From CAKVON01 sp902475665 (GTDB lineage: Bacteria; Actinomycetota; Coriobacteriia; Coriobacteriales; Atopobiaceae), in NCBI GenBank assembly GCA_036321795.1, contig JAWQCY010000005.1, positions 124,001 to 188,000 on the forward strand: a stretch of 64,000 nt of DNA, read 5' to 3'. The first letter of the stretch is position 1; the number at the start of each line of letters is the position of its first letter. The notes beneath the pieces were generated by a model that had not been told where the DNA came from, did no database searches, and was given only the letters and a program-made list of their open reading frames with translations. Below, piece after piece: positions 25,564-36,132 of the stretch. The position numbers and the translations under genes are program-made.

Positions 25564-27117
25564 TTAGGCGATGACCAGCGAGCCGACGTAGACCATGACG
25601 GCCATGCAGGCCGCGTAGGCGAAGGCGTACTTGGCGATCTTGCCCAGGATCTCGCCGTCCTTGCCGACCAGGGCGCAGGCGGCACAGCCGATGGCGATGT
25701 TCTGCGGGCTAATCATCTTGCCGGCAGAGGTGCCCAGCGAGTTGGCGGCCACGAGCCAGGTGGGGTCCACGTGCAGGGTGCTCGCCGCCTGGAGCTGGAC
25801 GTTGCCGAACAGGACCTCGCTGGAGGTGCCGGAGCCGGTGACGAAGGTGCCCAACGCGCCGAGCAGCGGGGCGACGATGGGGTACAGGCCACCGAGCGTG
25901 CCGACGAAGAAGGCGGCGATGCTGGCGATCATGCCCGAGTAGCCCATGATCTTGGCCACGGCGAGGACGCCGAGCATGGTGACGATGGTCTTGCTCATCT
26001 GGACGCAGGTGTCGCGGAACACCAGGGCCATCTCGCGGGCGGGGCAGCGCTGGATGATGCCACCGACGATGCCGCAGAGCATGATCAGGACGCCGGGCGT
26101 GTTGACCCAGGTGAAGGTAAGGGTGGTCTCGGGGTCGCCCGCGTAGATGTTGACGGTGCTCTTGATGGCGGACAGCGGCTCGTTGATGGCGGGGATGAGC
26201 TTGCTGGTGAGCAGCAGCACCACGAAGATCAGGACGAACGGCGACCAGGCGCGGAGCTTCTGGGCGGCCGTCTCGTCCTCGGCGTCGTCAGCCTGGGCGA
26301 CGTCCAGGTGGTGCTCGGCGGGGACCTCGACGCCCTTGCGGGACAGCGCGAAGGCGAAGGTCAGCGCGAGCGAGAAGACCGCGGCGACCACGTCGGCGAG
26401 TGCCGGGCCGATGAACATGGCGGCGACCAGCTCGGAGATGGCAAAGCTGAGGCCGGCGACCAGGGTCACGGGCAGCGCGCCCTTGAGGGCCTTGGGGCCG
26501 CCCCCGACGAGCATGACCATGAGGATCGGGCAGGCCACGACGAACGGGAACACCTGGATGGCCTGGGTGGTGGCCAGCTGCACCGGGTCGATGCCGGTGA
26601 TGGAGGCCAACGTCGTGGTGGGAATGCCTATCGAGCCGAACATGGTGGGGACGCTGTTGGCGATGAGGCAGCACAGGATGGCGGTGACGGGCGAGATGCC
26701 CAGCGCCACCAGCATCGACGCCGGGATGGCGACGGCGGTGCCGAAGCCGGCCATGCCCTCGAGGAAGCCGCCGAAGCACCAGCCGATGAGCAGGGTCAGG
26801 ACGCGCCTGTCGGCCGAGACGCCGCACAGCATGCGCTTGATCGAGTCCATCGCGCCGGTGTGGACCGTCAGGTTGTAGGTGAAGACGGCCGCGATGATCA
26901 CGATGACGATGGGCCAGACCGCCATGGCAAAGCCCTCGAGTGCCGCGGTGGCGATGTTGACCGGCGTCATGTGCCAGCCGAGAAGTGCCGCGAGGATCGC
27001 GACCAAAAGCGCGCCCAGGCTGGCCTTGTAGGCCTCCATGTGCAGGCCGCACAAGGCGATGACCAGCCAGAAGATGGGCGTAAGGGCAAGAAGGAACATT
27101 CCGAGCAGACCGAGCAT
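25564..27117 (-). CDS. L-lactate permease family transporter (LctP/GlcA)
   Basis: A 517-residue polytopic membrane protein of the LctP family, which imports L-lactate (and often D-lactate or glycolate) with protons. Family signatures are GWCFGGFLEGMAGFGTAVAIP, NSVPTMFGSIGIPTTT, the TGSGTSSEVLFGNVQ segment and ANSLGTSAGKMISPQNIAIG near the C-terminus. About 13 hydrophobic helices are visible. The start ATG at 27117 has GGGAG eight bases upstream. It fits with the 2-hydroxyacid dehydrogenase at 5.2 kb but is not in an operon with it. Transport direction in a fermenter could be efflux. The genome word at 26980 encodes Ala-Leu-Leu here. Confidence 0.9.
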   Translation of the reverse strand: MLGLLGMFLLALTPIFWLVIALCGLHMEAYKASLGALLVAILAALLGWHMTPVNIATAALEGFAMAVWPIVIVIIAAVFTYNLTVHTGAMDSIKRMLCGVSADRRVLTLLIGWCFGGFLEGMAGFGTAVAIPASMLVALGISPVTAILCCLIANSVPTMFGSIGIPTTTLASITGIDPVQLATTQAIQVFPFVVACPILMVMLVGGGPKALKGALPVTLVAGLSFAISELVAAMFIGPALADVVAAVFSLALTFAFALSRKGVEVPAEHHLDVAQADDAEDETAAQKLRAWSPFVLIFVVLLLTSKLIPAINEPLSAIKSTVNIYAGDPETTLTFTWVNTPGVLIMLCGIVGGIIQRCPAREMALVFRDTCVQMSKTIVTMLGVLAVAKIMGYSGMIASIAAFFVGTLGGLYPIVAPLLGALGTFVTGSGTSSEVLFGNVQLQAASTLHVDPTWLVAANSLGTSAGKMISPQNIAIGCAACALVGKDGEILGKIAKYAFAYAACMAVMVYVGSLVIA

Positions 27118-27199
27118 TGTGTATCTCCCGTCGCGTGGGACCGAGCGAGTAATTACCGTTTACCGATAATATCAGGCCGCTCGCAGCGAGATGTCCACA

Positions 27200-28468
27200 C
27201 TAAACGACTTGAAACACGAAGAAGTCCAGGTAATGCGACTCGGGCACGCCCCACAGGATGGGATGGTCGGGGGCCTGCTGGCGCTCCTCAACCTGCTTGA
27301 GCTGCACGTTTGCCTGGTGTGCGGCGTCGGCGATGGCCTTTGCCAGAAGGTCGCGCGTCATGAAGTGGCTGCAGCTGCAGGTGGCCAGGTAACCGCCGCG
27401 CGGCAGCAGGCGCATGGCCTCGTAGTTGATCTCGCGGTAGCCCTTGGCGGCGTGCGCGACGGTGCCGCGGCTCTTGGTGAACGCCGGTGGGTCGAGCACG
27501 ATCAGGTCGAACGGGCCGCCCTGCTCGCGCAGGCGCGAACGGTCGCGACGCAGCTCGGGCAGGTACTCGAGGACGTTCGCGCAGGTGAAGTCCATGCGGG
27601 CGTCGAGGCCGTTGAGGCGCGCGTTGGCGCGCGCGAGCTCGATGGCGGTATCGCTCACGTCGACGCAGCGGACGAGCTCGGCCCCGCCGGCGGCGGCGTT
27701 GAGGCCGAACGGCCCCACATGGCAGAAGCAGTCCAGCACGCGCCTGCCGCCCGCCAGCTCGCGTACGGCACGACGGTTGTACTTCTGGTCGAGGAAGAAC
27801 CCCGTCTTCTGGCTATTCTCGATGTCAAGGTCGTAGGCCAGGCCGTTCTCGACGACCTGGATGCGGGCGTCGTCGGGTGCCTCGGCTCCGTCGCCGACCC
27901 ACCAGCCCTTCTCTTGAGGCAGGCCCTCCTTGGCGCGGCTGGGCGAGTCGTTTCGCTCGTAGATCGCGCGCACGTCCTGCCCGTCGGCGCGCAGGGTCGA
28001 CAGCAGCAGTGGGTAGACGACGGGCTTGAGCAGCTCCATCCCGACGGTTCCGACCTGGGTCACCAGCACGTGCTCGTAGCGGTCGACGATCAGGCCGGGC
28101 ATGCCGTCGGCCTCCGAGAAGACCACGCGACAGCAGTTGGTGTCGGGCTCGCAGCCTGGGAGGGCGCGTCCTCCCATGGTCACCTTGCGGTGGTTCCAGG
28201 CGTAGGCCACGCGGCGCGACCAGAAGGCCCCATCGACGCGGTCGTTGACGTTGCGCGTGACGATGCGCACGCGAATCTTGCTGTTGTGGGAGACGAGGCC
28301 GGCGCCCTGCCAGGTGCCGTTCTCCTCGAACACGTCGACGACGCTGCCGTTGGCACACGGCTCGGCATCGATGACCTCGCCCTCGAAGACCCAGGGGTGG
28401 CCCGCCTTGAGCGAGCGGGCGGCCTTGCGCGTGACGACGAGCTTGGGGTAGGGGCGCTGCTGCCTCAT
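27200..28468 (-). CDS. rlmI: RlmI-type 23S rRNA (cytosine-5-)-methyltransferase
   Basis: A SAM-dependent methyltransferase of 422 residues. The N-terminal PUA-like domain (KAARSLKAGHPWVFEGEV) precedes the RlmI-specific middle (FFLDQKYNRR) and the Rossmann domain with VLDCFCHVGPFGLNAA. NPPY-like catalysis is replaced by the DPPAFTKS motif, and the nucleophile region is ATCSCSHFM. E. coli RlmI makes m5C1962 in 23S rRNA; the same target is inferred. It starts at ATG 28468, nine bases after the DEAD-box gene's stop, so the two minus-strand genes are probably one transcript. Confidence 0.87.
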   Translation of the reverse strand: MRQQRPYPKLVVTRKAARSLKAGHPWVFEGEVIDAEPCANGSVVDVFEENGTWQGAGLVSHNSKIRVRIVTRNVNDRVDGAFWSRRVAYAWNHRKVTMGGRALPGCEPDTNCCRVVFSEADGMPGLIVDRYEHVLVTQVGTVGMELLKPVVYPLLLSTLRADGQDVRAIYERNDSPSRAKEGLPQEKGWWVGDGAEAPDDARIQVVENGLAYDLDIENSQKTGFFLDQKYNRRAVRELAGGRRVLDCFCHVGPFGLNAAAGGAELVRCVDVSDTAIELARANARLNGLDARMDFTCANVLEYLPELRRDRSRLREQGGPFDLIVLDPPAFTKSRGTVAHAAKGYREINYEAMRLLPRGGYLATCSCSHFMTRDLLAKAIADAAHQANVQLKQVEERQQAPDHPILWGVPESHYLDFFVFQVV

Positions 28469-28477
28469 GCGCGTCCC

Positions 28478-29749
28478 CTAGTAGTGACGGCCGTAGCGGC
28501 CGCCACGCGGGCCACGGCCGCGGCTGCGCGAGCCGCTGAACATGGTGCGCGTGGGCTTGGAGGTCGAACGGCGCGAGTTGGGCACGATGCGCCCCGAGTC
28601 ATAGTCGAAGCCCTCGAGGTCCCACACGGGCACGAGCTTGCCGGTGAAGTACTCGATCTCGCGCAGCGGGCTGATCTCGTCGGGGGCGACGAAGGTGTAG
28701 GCATGGCCGGTGGCGCCTGCGCGGCCCGTGCGGCCGATGCGGTGCACGTAGTCCTCGGGGTCCATGGGGACGTCGAAGTTGACGACGGCGTCGATGCCGG
28801 AGACGTCGATGCCGCGGCTCATGACGTCGGTCGCCACGAGGACCTGGATCTTGCCCGCACGGAACTTCTCGAGAGCCCTCTCGCGGGCGCCCTGCGGACG
28901 GTCGGCGTGCATGACGTCGACCTTGACGCCGGCCTTCCTGAGCAGCTTGCACACGTCGTCGACGCGGTGCTTGGTGCGGCAGAAGACCAGCACGCGCTCG
29001 GGGGCGAACCTGTCGAGAAGTGCCTCGAGCAGTTGGGTCTTCTGGCCCTGGGTGACCGGGCACAGGTGCTCCTCGACGGTGTCGGCCGTCTCGCCGGTGC
29101 GGGCGATCTCGACGGTGACGGGGTCGGTGAGAAGCGCGTCGATGGTCGACTTGATCGACGGCGGGATCGTTGCCGAGAAGAGCAGCGTCTGGTGCTTGGT
29201 GGGAAGCTCGTGCATGATGCGGCGGATGCTGGGCCAAAAGCCCATGTCCAGCATGCGGTCGGCCTCGTCGAGGACGAGGGTCTCGACCTGCGAGAGGCTC
29301 ACGTGGTCGTGCTCGATCAGGTCCAGCAGGCGGCCAGGGGTTGCCACGAGCATGTCGCAGCCTCGCTCGAGCTCGGTGATCTGCCTGTCGAACTTGGTGC
29401 CGCCGACCACGATGGTGGCGCGCTGGCCGGTCTGGGCGCACACGACGCTCGCGACCTTGTCGATCTGCTGCGCCAGCTCGCGCGTGGGGGTGACCACCAG
29501 GGCAAAGGGACCGCGGTGCCTCTTTGTCGCGCGGCGTGTGCCGTCCCCGCCCGCGATGCGTTGCAGGGTGGGCAGCGTGAACGCGGCGGTCTTGCCGGTG
29601 CCCGTCTGGGCGGAGGCCACGACGTCGCGTCCCTCCAGCACGCAGGGGATGGCATCTGCCTGGACGGGGGTGGGATCGGTGAAGCCGAGCGCCTCGACGC
29701 CGGCTAGTATCTGCTCGTTGAGGCCGAGCTTGCCAAATTCGTTATCCAT
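28478..29749 (-). CDS. DEAD-box RNA helicase
   Basis: A 423-residue ATP-dependent RNA helicase (RhlE/DeaD-like). The Q motif region is at residues 4-30; motif I is ASAQTGTGKT, Ia is PTRELAQQ, II is VLDEADRMLDMGF, III is SAT, then VFCRTKH, V is ATDVMSRGID and VI is YVHRIGRTGRAG. A basic RGG-like tail (SRSRGRGPRGGRYGRH) probably binds RNA. The start ATG at 29749 (MDNEFGKLGLNEQILAG) is the start of similarity; the frame stays open upstream only as an overlap with the nitroreductase. It is followed by RlmI, which suggests joint work on ribosome assembly. Confidence 0.93.
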   Translation of the reverse strand: MDNEFGKLGLNEQILAGVEALGFTDPTPVQADAIPCVLEGRDVVASAQTGTGKTAAFTLPTLQRIAGGDGTRRATKRHRGPFALVVTPTRELAQQIDKVASVVCAQTGQRATIVVGGTKFDRQITELERGCDMLVATPGRLLDLIEHDHVSLSQVETLVLDEADRMLDMGFWPSIRRIMHELPTKHQTLLFSATIPPSIKSTIDALLTDPVTVEIARTGETADTVEEHLCPVTQGQKTQLLEALLDRFAPERVLVFCRTKHRVDDVCKLLRKAGVKVDVMHADRPQGARERALEKFRAGKIQVLVATDVMSRGIDVSGIDAVVNFDVPMDPEDYVHRIGRTGRAGATGHAYTFVAPDEISPLREIEYFTGKLVPVWDLEGFDYDSGRIVPNSRRSTSKPTRTMFSGSRSRGRGPRGGRYGRHY

Positions 29750-29784
29750 ACCCGCAAGTATGCCATACACGCAGGTCGCCGGGG

Positions 29785-30303
29785 CTAGCGCACGCGGGTG
29801 ACAAGATCTCCCTTGCGTGGGGCGGCCTCGCCGGCGGGCTTGGCGGCATGGCCCAAGATCACGTGGCCGACGCCGCGCCAGTCGCCGGCGACACCCCACT
29901 TTCGCAGCAGGGCCTTGCCCTCGGTCGAGTTGAACTCCTCGAAGGCGCGGTGGATCCAGCACGAGCCCAGGCCCAGCGCGTGCGCCGCGTTGAGCATGTT
30001 GCCGATTGCCAGCGAGCCGTCCTCCACGCAGGTGGGGACGTCCGGGTCCACCAGCACCACGACCACGGTGCCCGCGCCGTAGAACGGGTCGCCCGACGAG
30101 CCCATGATCCGCGCGTTCATGCGCGAGAGCTCCGCCACGTCGTCCGGGTTGGTGACGACGACGAAGTGCCACGGTTGGCGGCCCATGCCGCTGGGCGCGA
30201 ACGCGCCCGCCTCGACGACCTTCTCGATATCCGACTCCGCGACCGGCTCCGCCGTGTATGCCCTGCAGCTCCTGCGGCCGGTGAGCATCTCGAACGCGTC
30301 CAT
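29785..30303 (-). CDS. Nitroreductase family FMN oxidoreductase
   Basis: A 172-residue short nitroreductase. FMN-phosphate-binding residues are visible in RRSCRAY at the N-terminus and APSGMGRQPWHFVVV. The ending GVGHVILGHAAKPAGEAAPRKGDLV is typical. The substrate is unknown; such proteins reduce nitroaromatics or flavins. The start ATG at 30303 has GAAAGGGG six bases upstream. It lies between the DEAD-box and esterase genes on the same strand with short gaps (35 and 50 bases). Confidence 0.87.
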   Translation of the reverse strand: MDAFEMLTGRRSCRAYTAEPVAESDIEKVVEAGAFAPSGMGRQPWHFVVVTNPDDVAELSRMNARIMGSSGDPFYGAGTVVVVLVDPDVPTCVEDGSLAIGNMLNAAHALGLGSCWIHRAFEEFNSTEGKALLRKWGVAGDWRGVGHVILGHAAKPAGEAAPRKGDLVTRVR

Positions 30304-30353
30304 GGTTCCCCTTTCGTCGTGGCCTCTTGACGTCGCTTGTACCCCGGTTGCCG

Positions 30354-31211
30354 CTACAGCACGCCCTCGGACGAGCCGGTGATTGCGCCGGAGTCGACGC
30401 CTTGCGTGGCCTGACCCAGGTCAAGCCAGTCGATGACCTTCCGGATGGCCAGGTTCCAGAACTCCCAGTGGTGCGCGTGGCCCTCCGCCTCGAACCAGGT
30501 GACGTCCAGCCCCAGGTCGCGCAGCAGGTCGCGGTAGGCGACGTTGCAGCCGAAGAGGTGGTCGTCGCAGCCGCAACCCATCCAGATGCGGGGCTTGGGA
30601 CCGTCCGCGGCAGCCAGCTCGCGGGCGATGCGCTCGTAGTCGATCGGCGATCCGGGGTAGTCGGCGGGGTCCATGCCCAGTACGCAGCGCCAGCTCTCGC
30701 GCGTGAAGCCCAGCGGCGAGGGCACGTCGGTCGCGGTGGCGATCGCGTCCTTCTCGAGGGCGGACGACATGGCGGCGACCGCGCCGAAGGTCTCGGGGTG
30801 GGCCAGGCCGTTGACGATGGCGCCGAACCCGCCCATGCTCAGGCCCGCGAGGTAGGTGTCCTCGCGGCGATGCGACAGGTCGAAGGTCGCGCGCGTGAAG
30901 TCGACCAGCTCGCGGGTGACGAAGGTGCCGTAGCGCTCGCCCGACAGGGAGGAGTCGACGTAGAAGCGGTTGTCGCCCGAGGGCATGACCAGCGCGAGGT
31001 CATGCTGGGTTGCCCAGCGGATGACGCGGGTCTGCGTAATCCAGTCGGTGTAGTTGCCGTGCAGGCCATGCAGCAGGTACATCGTCTTGAAGGGACCCTT
31101 TGCCATGGGCCGTCCGTCCGGGAACGACACCTTGTCGGTGGGCAGGACCACCTCGGCCGCGACCGTGCGGTTGAGGCAGTACGAGTAGAAGTTCGTGGTC
31201 ATGATCGCCAT
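30354..31211 (-). CDS. Alpha/beta-hydrolase, tributyrin/acetyl-esterase (EstA) family
   Basis: A 285-residue cytoplasmic carboxylesterase of the EstA/S-formylglutathione-hydrolase-like family. The oxyanion region is YLLHGLHGNYTDW. The nucleophile elbow is GLSMGGFGA with the catalytic Ser. The Asp is likely in GCGCDDHLFG, and the catalytic His is in EGHAHHWEFWN. Homologues hydrolyse short-chain esters such as tributyrin. The start ATG at 31211 follows GGGAGC by five bases; ATG at 31202 is an alternative. Upstream is a divergent promoter region shared with metA. Confidence 0.85.
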   Translation of the reverse strand: MAIMTTNFYSYCLNRTVAAEVVLPTDKVSFPDGRPMAKGPFKTMYLLHGLHGNYTDWITQTRVIRWATQHDLALVMPSGDNRFYVDSSLSGERYGTFVTRELVDFTRATFDLSHRREDTYLAGLSMGGFGAIVNGLAHPETFGAVAAMSSALEKDAIATATDVPSPLGFTRESWRCVLGMDPADYPGSPIDYERIARELAAADGPKPRIWMGCGCDDHLFGCNVAYRDLLRDLGLDVTWFEAEGHAHHWEFWNLAIRKVIDWLDLGQATQGVDSGAITGSSEGVL

Positions 31212-31327
31212 GGGGCGCTCCCTTCGGTGGCCGACTCCCTATATATGCGCACGACTTTAATGCCCTTCTCGGCATATATACTGATTTTTGCACGGTTCTC
31301 GCACTGATTACGAAAGGGGCTACCCAG
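31212..31327. promoter_or_regulatory. Divergent esterase/metA control region with long inverted repeat
   Basis: TATATATGC (31240-31248) and GCATATATA (31272-31280) are perfect 9-bp arms separated by 23 bases; the spacer holds the genome-word variant CCCTTCTCGGCA. The region is AT-rich and sits between divergent starts, so it is a good candidate for a shared operator or promoter. No SAM-I or SAM-II riboswitch core is visible before metA. Confidence 0.45.
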
Positions 31328-32284
31328 GTGCCCATCAACATTCCCGATGGCCTTCCCGCCAAGACAACGCTGCACCAGGAGCACATCTTCGCGCTGGACG
31401 AGGAGACCGCGAGCAAGCAGGACATCCGTCCCCTGCGCGTGGCGATCCTCAACCTCATGCCCAAGAAGGTCGAGACCGAGACCCAGATCCTGCGCCTGAT
31501 CTCCAAGTCGCCGCTGCAGGTGGACATCGACTTCATGCGCGTCTCGACCCACGAGGCGCAGCACGTCTCCAAAGATCACCTGGTCAAGTTCTACGACACG
31601 TTCGAGAACCTTCGGCACAACAACTACGACGGCCTGATCATCACCGGTGCGCCGGTCGAGCAGATGCCGTTCGAGAAGGTCGACTACTGGGACGAGCTGT
31701 GCGAGATCATCGACTGGTCCCAGGAGCACGTGTTCTCGACCATCACCCTGTGCTGGGGTGCGCTGGCCATGCTGTGGCACCTGCACCAGGTCCCCAAGCG
31801 CCAGCTGGGCGCCAAGCTGTTCGGCGTCTTCCCGCAGCGCCTGTGCGACGAGTACAACTTCCTTACCAACGGCTTCGACGAGGTGCACAACATGCCGCAC
31901 TCCCGCCATGCCGCGATTGACACCAACGAGCTGGCCAAGCACCCCGAGCTGCAGGTCCTCTCGCAGGGCTTCGAGACTGGCCCGGCCCTCATCGCCACGC
32001 GCGACTTCCACGAGATCTACGTCACGGGCCACTTCGAGTACGGCCGCGACACCCTGGCCGACGAGTACTGGCGCGACTTCCACGCGGGGCTGCCCATCAA
32101 GCTGCCCGAGAACTACTTCCCGGAGGACAACCCCGAGAGGCAGCCCATCTTCACCTGGCGTAGCCACGCCAACCTGCTGTACCGCAACTGGCTCAACTGG
32201 ATCTACCAGATGACGCCCTACGACCTCGACCAGATTCCCGCCCGCATCGCCGAGCTGCACGAGCGCGTGGAAGAGAAGTTCTAG
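31328..32284 (+). CDS. metA: Homoserine O-acyltransferase MetA
   Basis: It activates homoserine by O-acylation at the entry of methionine synthesis. The 318-residue protein has the MetA opening (PINIPDGLPA, then RVAILNLMPKKVETETQILRL), GAPVEQMPFEKVDYW, the catalytic cysteine in TLCWGALAML, and the His-Glu pair in YVTGHFEYGRDTL. Whether acetyl-CoA or succinyl-CoA is used cannot be decided by eye. The start is GTG at 31328 with GAAAGGGG nine to ten bases upstream. It is transcribed alone, divergent from the esterase gene. Confidence 0.93.
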   Translation: MPINIPDGLPAKTTLHQEHIFALDEETASKQDIRPLRVAILNLMPKKVETETQILRLISKSPLQVDIDFMRVSTHEAQHVSKDHLVKFYDTFENLRHNNYDGLIITGAPVEQMPFEKVDYWDELCEIIDWSQEHVFSTITLCWGALAMLWHLHQVPKRQLGAKLFGVFPQRLCDEYNFLTNGFDEVHNMPHSRHAAIDTNELAKHPELQVLSQGFETGPALIATRDFHEIYVTGHFEYGRDTLADEYWRDFHAGLPIKLPENYFPEDNPERQPIFTWRSHANLLYRNWLNWIYQMTPYDLDQIPARIAELHERVEEKF

Positions 32285-32421
32285 CGCCTTGGCGAGAAGA
32301 CCCTTCCGTACGGCAACTCCTGACGCCTGCCGTCTGGGTGGCGTATCCGGTTCGCTAGCCGACATCTGTTAAGGCATGTTGCAGCAAGCTGTTGAAATGC
32401 CAAGTGCCATGTCTGGATTTG

Positions 32422-32435
32422 CGAACGTACGTTTT
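32422..32435 (+). promoter_or_regulatory. Candidate LexA (SOS) box upstream of the lipoprotein gene
   Basis: CGAACGTACGTTTT matches the Gram-positive LexA consensus CGAACRNRYGTTYC at 13 of 14 positions and contains the 10-bp palindrome AACGTACGTT. It ends 23 bases before the ATG of the lipoprotein. A single site is weak evidence, and damage control of this gene is a hypothesis. Confidence 0.35.
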
Positions 32436-32458
32436 CACGACACCGAAGGGAACCTCGA

Positions 32459-32884
32459 ATGAAGGTGCGCAACATCTTTACCGTCGCGATGGCGGGCGCG
32501 ATTGCCCTGACGCTTGCCGCTTGCGGAATGGGATCTGGCTCGTCGGACCACAAGGCATCCATCGAGGGATATCGCAGGGTCGTCGACTGCGACGAGAACC
32601 CCGCGGTTTCCGTCAGCCTTGTGGTGACGAACAACTCCGAGGACACTTGGTCGATGGTCAACGGCCTTAGCGTGGAGGTCTGCCAGAACGGCGGGGGATG
32701 CCCTCAGACGGATTGCCCCGGCACGGACAGCGATGCCGTGATGGCCGACCTGAAGGCCGGCGAAAGCCGCGAGATCGCCCTTGGCTTTGAGGTCTCGAGC
32801 TTTGACGACATCGAGGTCCAGGTGTACGAGCATGACGGTACGGAGAAGACCCTTCTTGCAGAGAAGACCTTCTCGGTGAAGTAG
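32459..32884 (+). CDS. Small lipoprotein (DUF5067-like)
   Basis: A 141-residue exported lipoprotein. The signal peptide ends in a lipobox LAAC (LTLAACGMGSGSS), so Cys22 would be lipidated. The mature part is a compact beta-rich domain with extra cysteines (VDCDENP, VEVCQNGGGCPQTDCPG), resembling immunoglobulin-like DUF5067/FxLD lipoproteins of Gram-positives. The C-terminus TLLAEKTFSVK carries genome-word variants (GAGAAGACC and CCTTCTCGG). The start ATG at 32459 has GAAGGG eight bases upstream. No function is known. A LexA-like palindrome precedes it. Confidence 0.7.
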   Translation: MKVRNIFTVAMAGAIALTLAACGMGSGSSDHKASIEGYRRVVDCDENPAVSVSLVVTNNSEDTWSMVNGLSVEVCQNGGGCPQTDCPGTDSDAVMADLKAGESREIALGFEVSSFDDIEVQVYEHDGTEKTLLAEKTFSVK

Positions 32885-32932
32885 TCACGCCGAGGTGACG
32901 CCGACGCGGCGCCGAAATGGCCCGATTGACAT

Positions 32933-32970
32933 GGACGCCCCGCATGGCCCGTAGGTCGTGCGGGGCGTCC
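32933..32970. terminator. Terminator between the lipoprotein and phosphodiesterase genes
   Basis: GGACGCCCCGCA and TGCGGGGCGTCC are perfect 12-bp arms, followed on the plus strand by CGTTGTTTGT. It serves the lipoprotein gene and could stop the convergent gene as well. Confidence 0.75.
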
Positions 32971-33023
32971 CGTTGTTTGTGGTGACGGCGGGTGGCTGCG
33001 GTAGCGGCCGCCGCCGTGCACGT

Positions 33024-33602
33024 CTACAGCACGATGTGGCGCAGGGCGCCGTCCTCGTACATGCCGCAGGAGTGGGTGCCGTCCTTGGGGATGGAGACGC
33101 TACCGGGGTTGAAGGCCCAGACGCCGTCGTGCCCCGGCGCGGGCTCGCTGACCTTCTTGTGGGTGTGGCCGTAGAGAAGAACCGAGCCCTGTGGCAGTTC
33201 GGGCAGCCTGTCTACGCTGTTGTGGAAGCCGGCGCCATACACATGGCCGTGCGTGAGGAACAGCTCGCAGCCGGGCGTCGTGCGCCCGGAGCCGTCGGCG
33301 GCGCGCGTGGCGGTCGGGTCGAGGATGGTCGAGTAGTCGGCCATGCAGGGGAAGTCGAGCACCATCTGGTCGACCTCGGCCTCGCAGTTGCCGCGGACCG
33401 CGACGATGCTTGCCGCGAGCGGGTTGAGCATGGCGATGACCTGCTTGGGGGCGTAGCCCTCCGGCAGGTCGTTGCGCGGGCCATGGTACAGGACGTCGCC
33501 CAGCAGCAGGATGCGGTCGGGCCGCTCGCGCTCGACGACGTCGAGCAGGCGCTCGCACCAGGTGGCGGAGCCGTGGATGTCGCTCGCGATCAGAAACCTC
33601 AT
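33024..33602 (-). CDS. YfcE/MJ0936-type metallophosphodiesterase
   Basis: A 192-residue calcineurin-like phosphodiesterase. Metal-binding motifs are SDIHGS (residues 7-12), LLGDVLYHGPRND, VRGNCE, LTHGHVYG and YGHTHKK near the C-terminus. E. coli YfcE hydrolyses phosphodiester model substrates, and the physiological substrate is unknown. The start ATG at 33602 begins the family motif at once. It is monocistronic. A GTACTTCTCTG genome-word variant lies 20 bases upstream. Confidence 0.9.
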   Translation of the reverse strand: MRFLIASDIHGSATWCERLLDVVERERPDRILLLGDVLYHGPRNDLPEGYAPKQVIAMLNPLAASIVAVRGNCEAEVDQMVLDFPCMADYSTILDPTATRAADGSGRTTPGCELFLTHGHVYGAGFHNSVDRLPELPQGSVLLYGHTHKKVSEPAPGHDGVWAFNPGSVSIPKDGTHSCGMYEDGALRHIVL

Positions 33603-33681
33603 GTGTGCCTCCCAGCCTCGCGGTACTTCTCTGCAAGCCTACACGTTCGGGTGGCGTGGGGATGGGCGTCGGGCACAAAAA

Positions 33682-33707
33682 GGCCCCGAGCCGCAAAGCC
33701 CGGGGCC
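33682..33707 (-). terminator. Terminator of the ferredoxin gene
   Basis: GGCCCCG and CGGGGCC arms; on the minus strand a TTTTTGTG tract follows. It lies 25 bases past the ferredoxin stop. Confidence 0.75.
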
Positions 33708-33731
33708 TCCTGGTGACGCATGTCGTTCGAG

Positions 33732-33920
33732 TTAGTCCTCGGCGATCTCGGTGATGGCGCCGGCAGGGCAGGCCTCCTCGCAGGCGCCGCAGGCGACGCA
33801 GGAGTCGGCGTCGACGACCTGGGCGTGCTCGTCGCCGAGCTCCAGGACGCCGGCGGGGCAGGTGTCAACGCAAACGCCGCAGGCAATGCACTCGTCGGCA
33901 CTGATAACGGGGTGAGACAT
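33732..33920 (-). CDS. 2[4Fe-4S] ferredoxin
   Basis: A 62-residue clostridial-type ferredoxin with two CxxCxxCxxxCP clusters: CIACGVCVDTCP and CVACGACEEACP. It carries electrons at low potential in anaerobic metabolism. The start ATG at 33920 is chosen because GGAGAG lies six bases upstream; the ATG 12 bases earlier overlaps that site. It stands alone, with its own terminator. Confidence 0.93.
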   Translation of the reverse strand: MSHPVISADECIACGVCVDTCPAGVLELGDEHAQVVDADSCVACGACEEACPAGAITEIAED

Positions 33921-34103
33921 GATGCTCTCCATTCCTTGTTAGCTATCGCCCGGGCACGTTCTCTCCAAGGGCGCCCCGAGCGCTCCTCGCTGTGAGAATA
34001 GCATGCGACGCAGCTCGCGCAAGCGAGCTTCCGGCGGTTGCGTCTGGCGACACGTCCCGAGGTCAGGCGCTTCTCGGCACCTAAAATGACAGCAATAATA
34101 AAT

Positions 34104-34122
34104 CTAATATGTAGGGGCTTAG
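34104..34122 (+). promoter_or_regulatory. HspR operator-like (HAIR-type) site upstream of dnaK
   Basis: CTAATATGTAGGGGCTTAG, 107 bases before the dnaK ATG. The same 19-bp pattern occurs upstream of clpB (CTTATATGTAGAGACTTAG) and, inverted, upstream of hsp20. A likely promoter -10 TATAGA (34129-34134) follows, so bound repressor would block initiation. The HspR gene is the fourth gene of this operon. Confidence 0.7.
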
Positions 34123-34228
34123 ATAATGTATAGAATGAAAACGCAACGGGGATATAGTCCCGTGAAACAGCAGCGACATCCGCTCGAACAAAGGCTCCGG
34201 GCGGCATAAAGAAAGGAACGTGCCAGTC

Positions 34229-36121
<1,893 letters not shown>

Positions 36122-36132
36122 GGATGATTCGC

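Noticed and set aside
31212..31327. SAM riboswitch before metA
   Set aside because: The gap is only 116 bases and has no SAM-I/II/III core; the visible feature is the inverted repeat.
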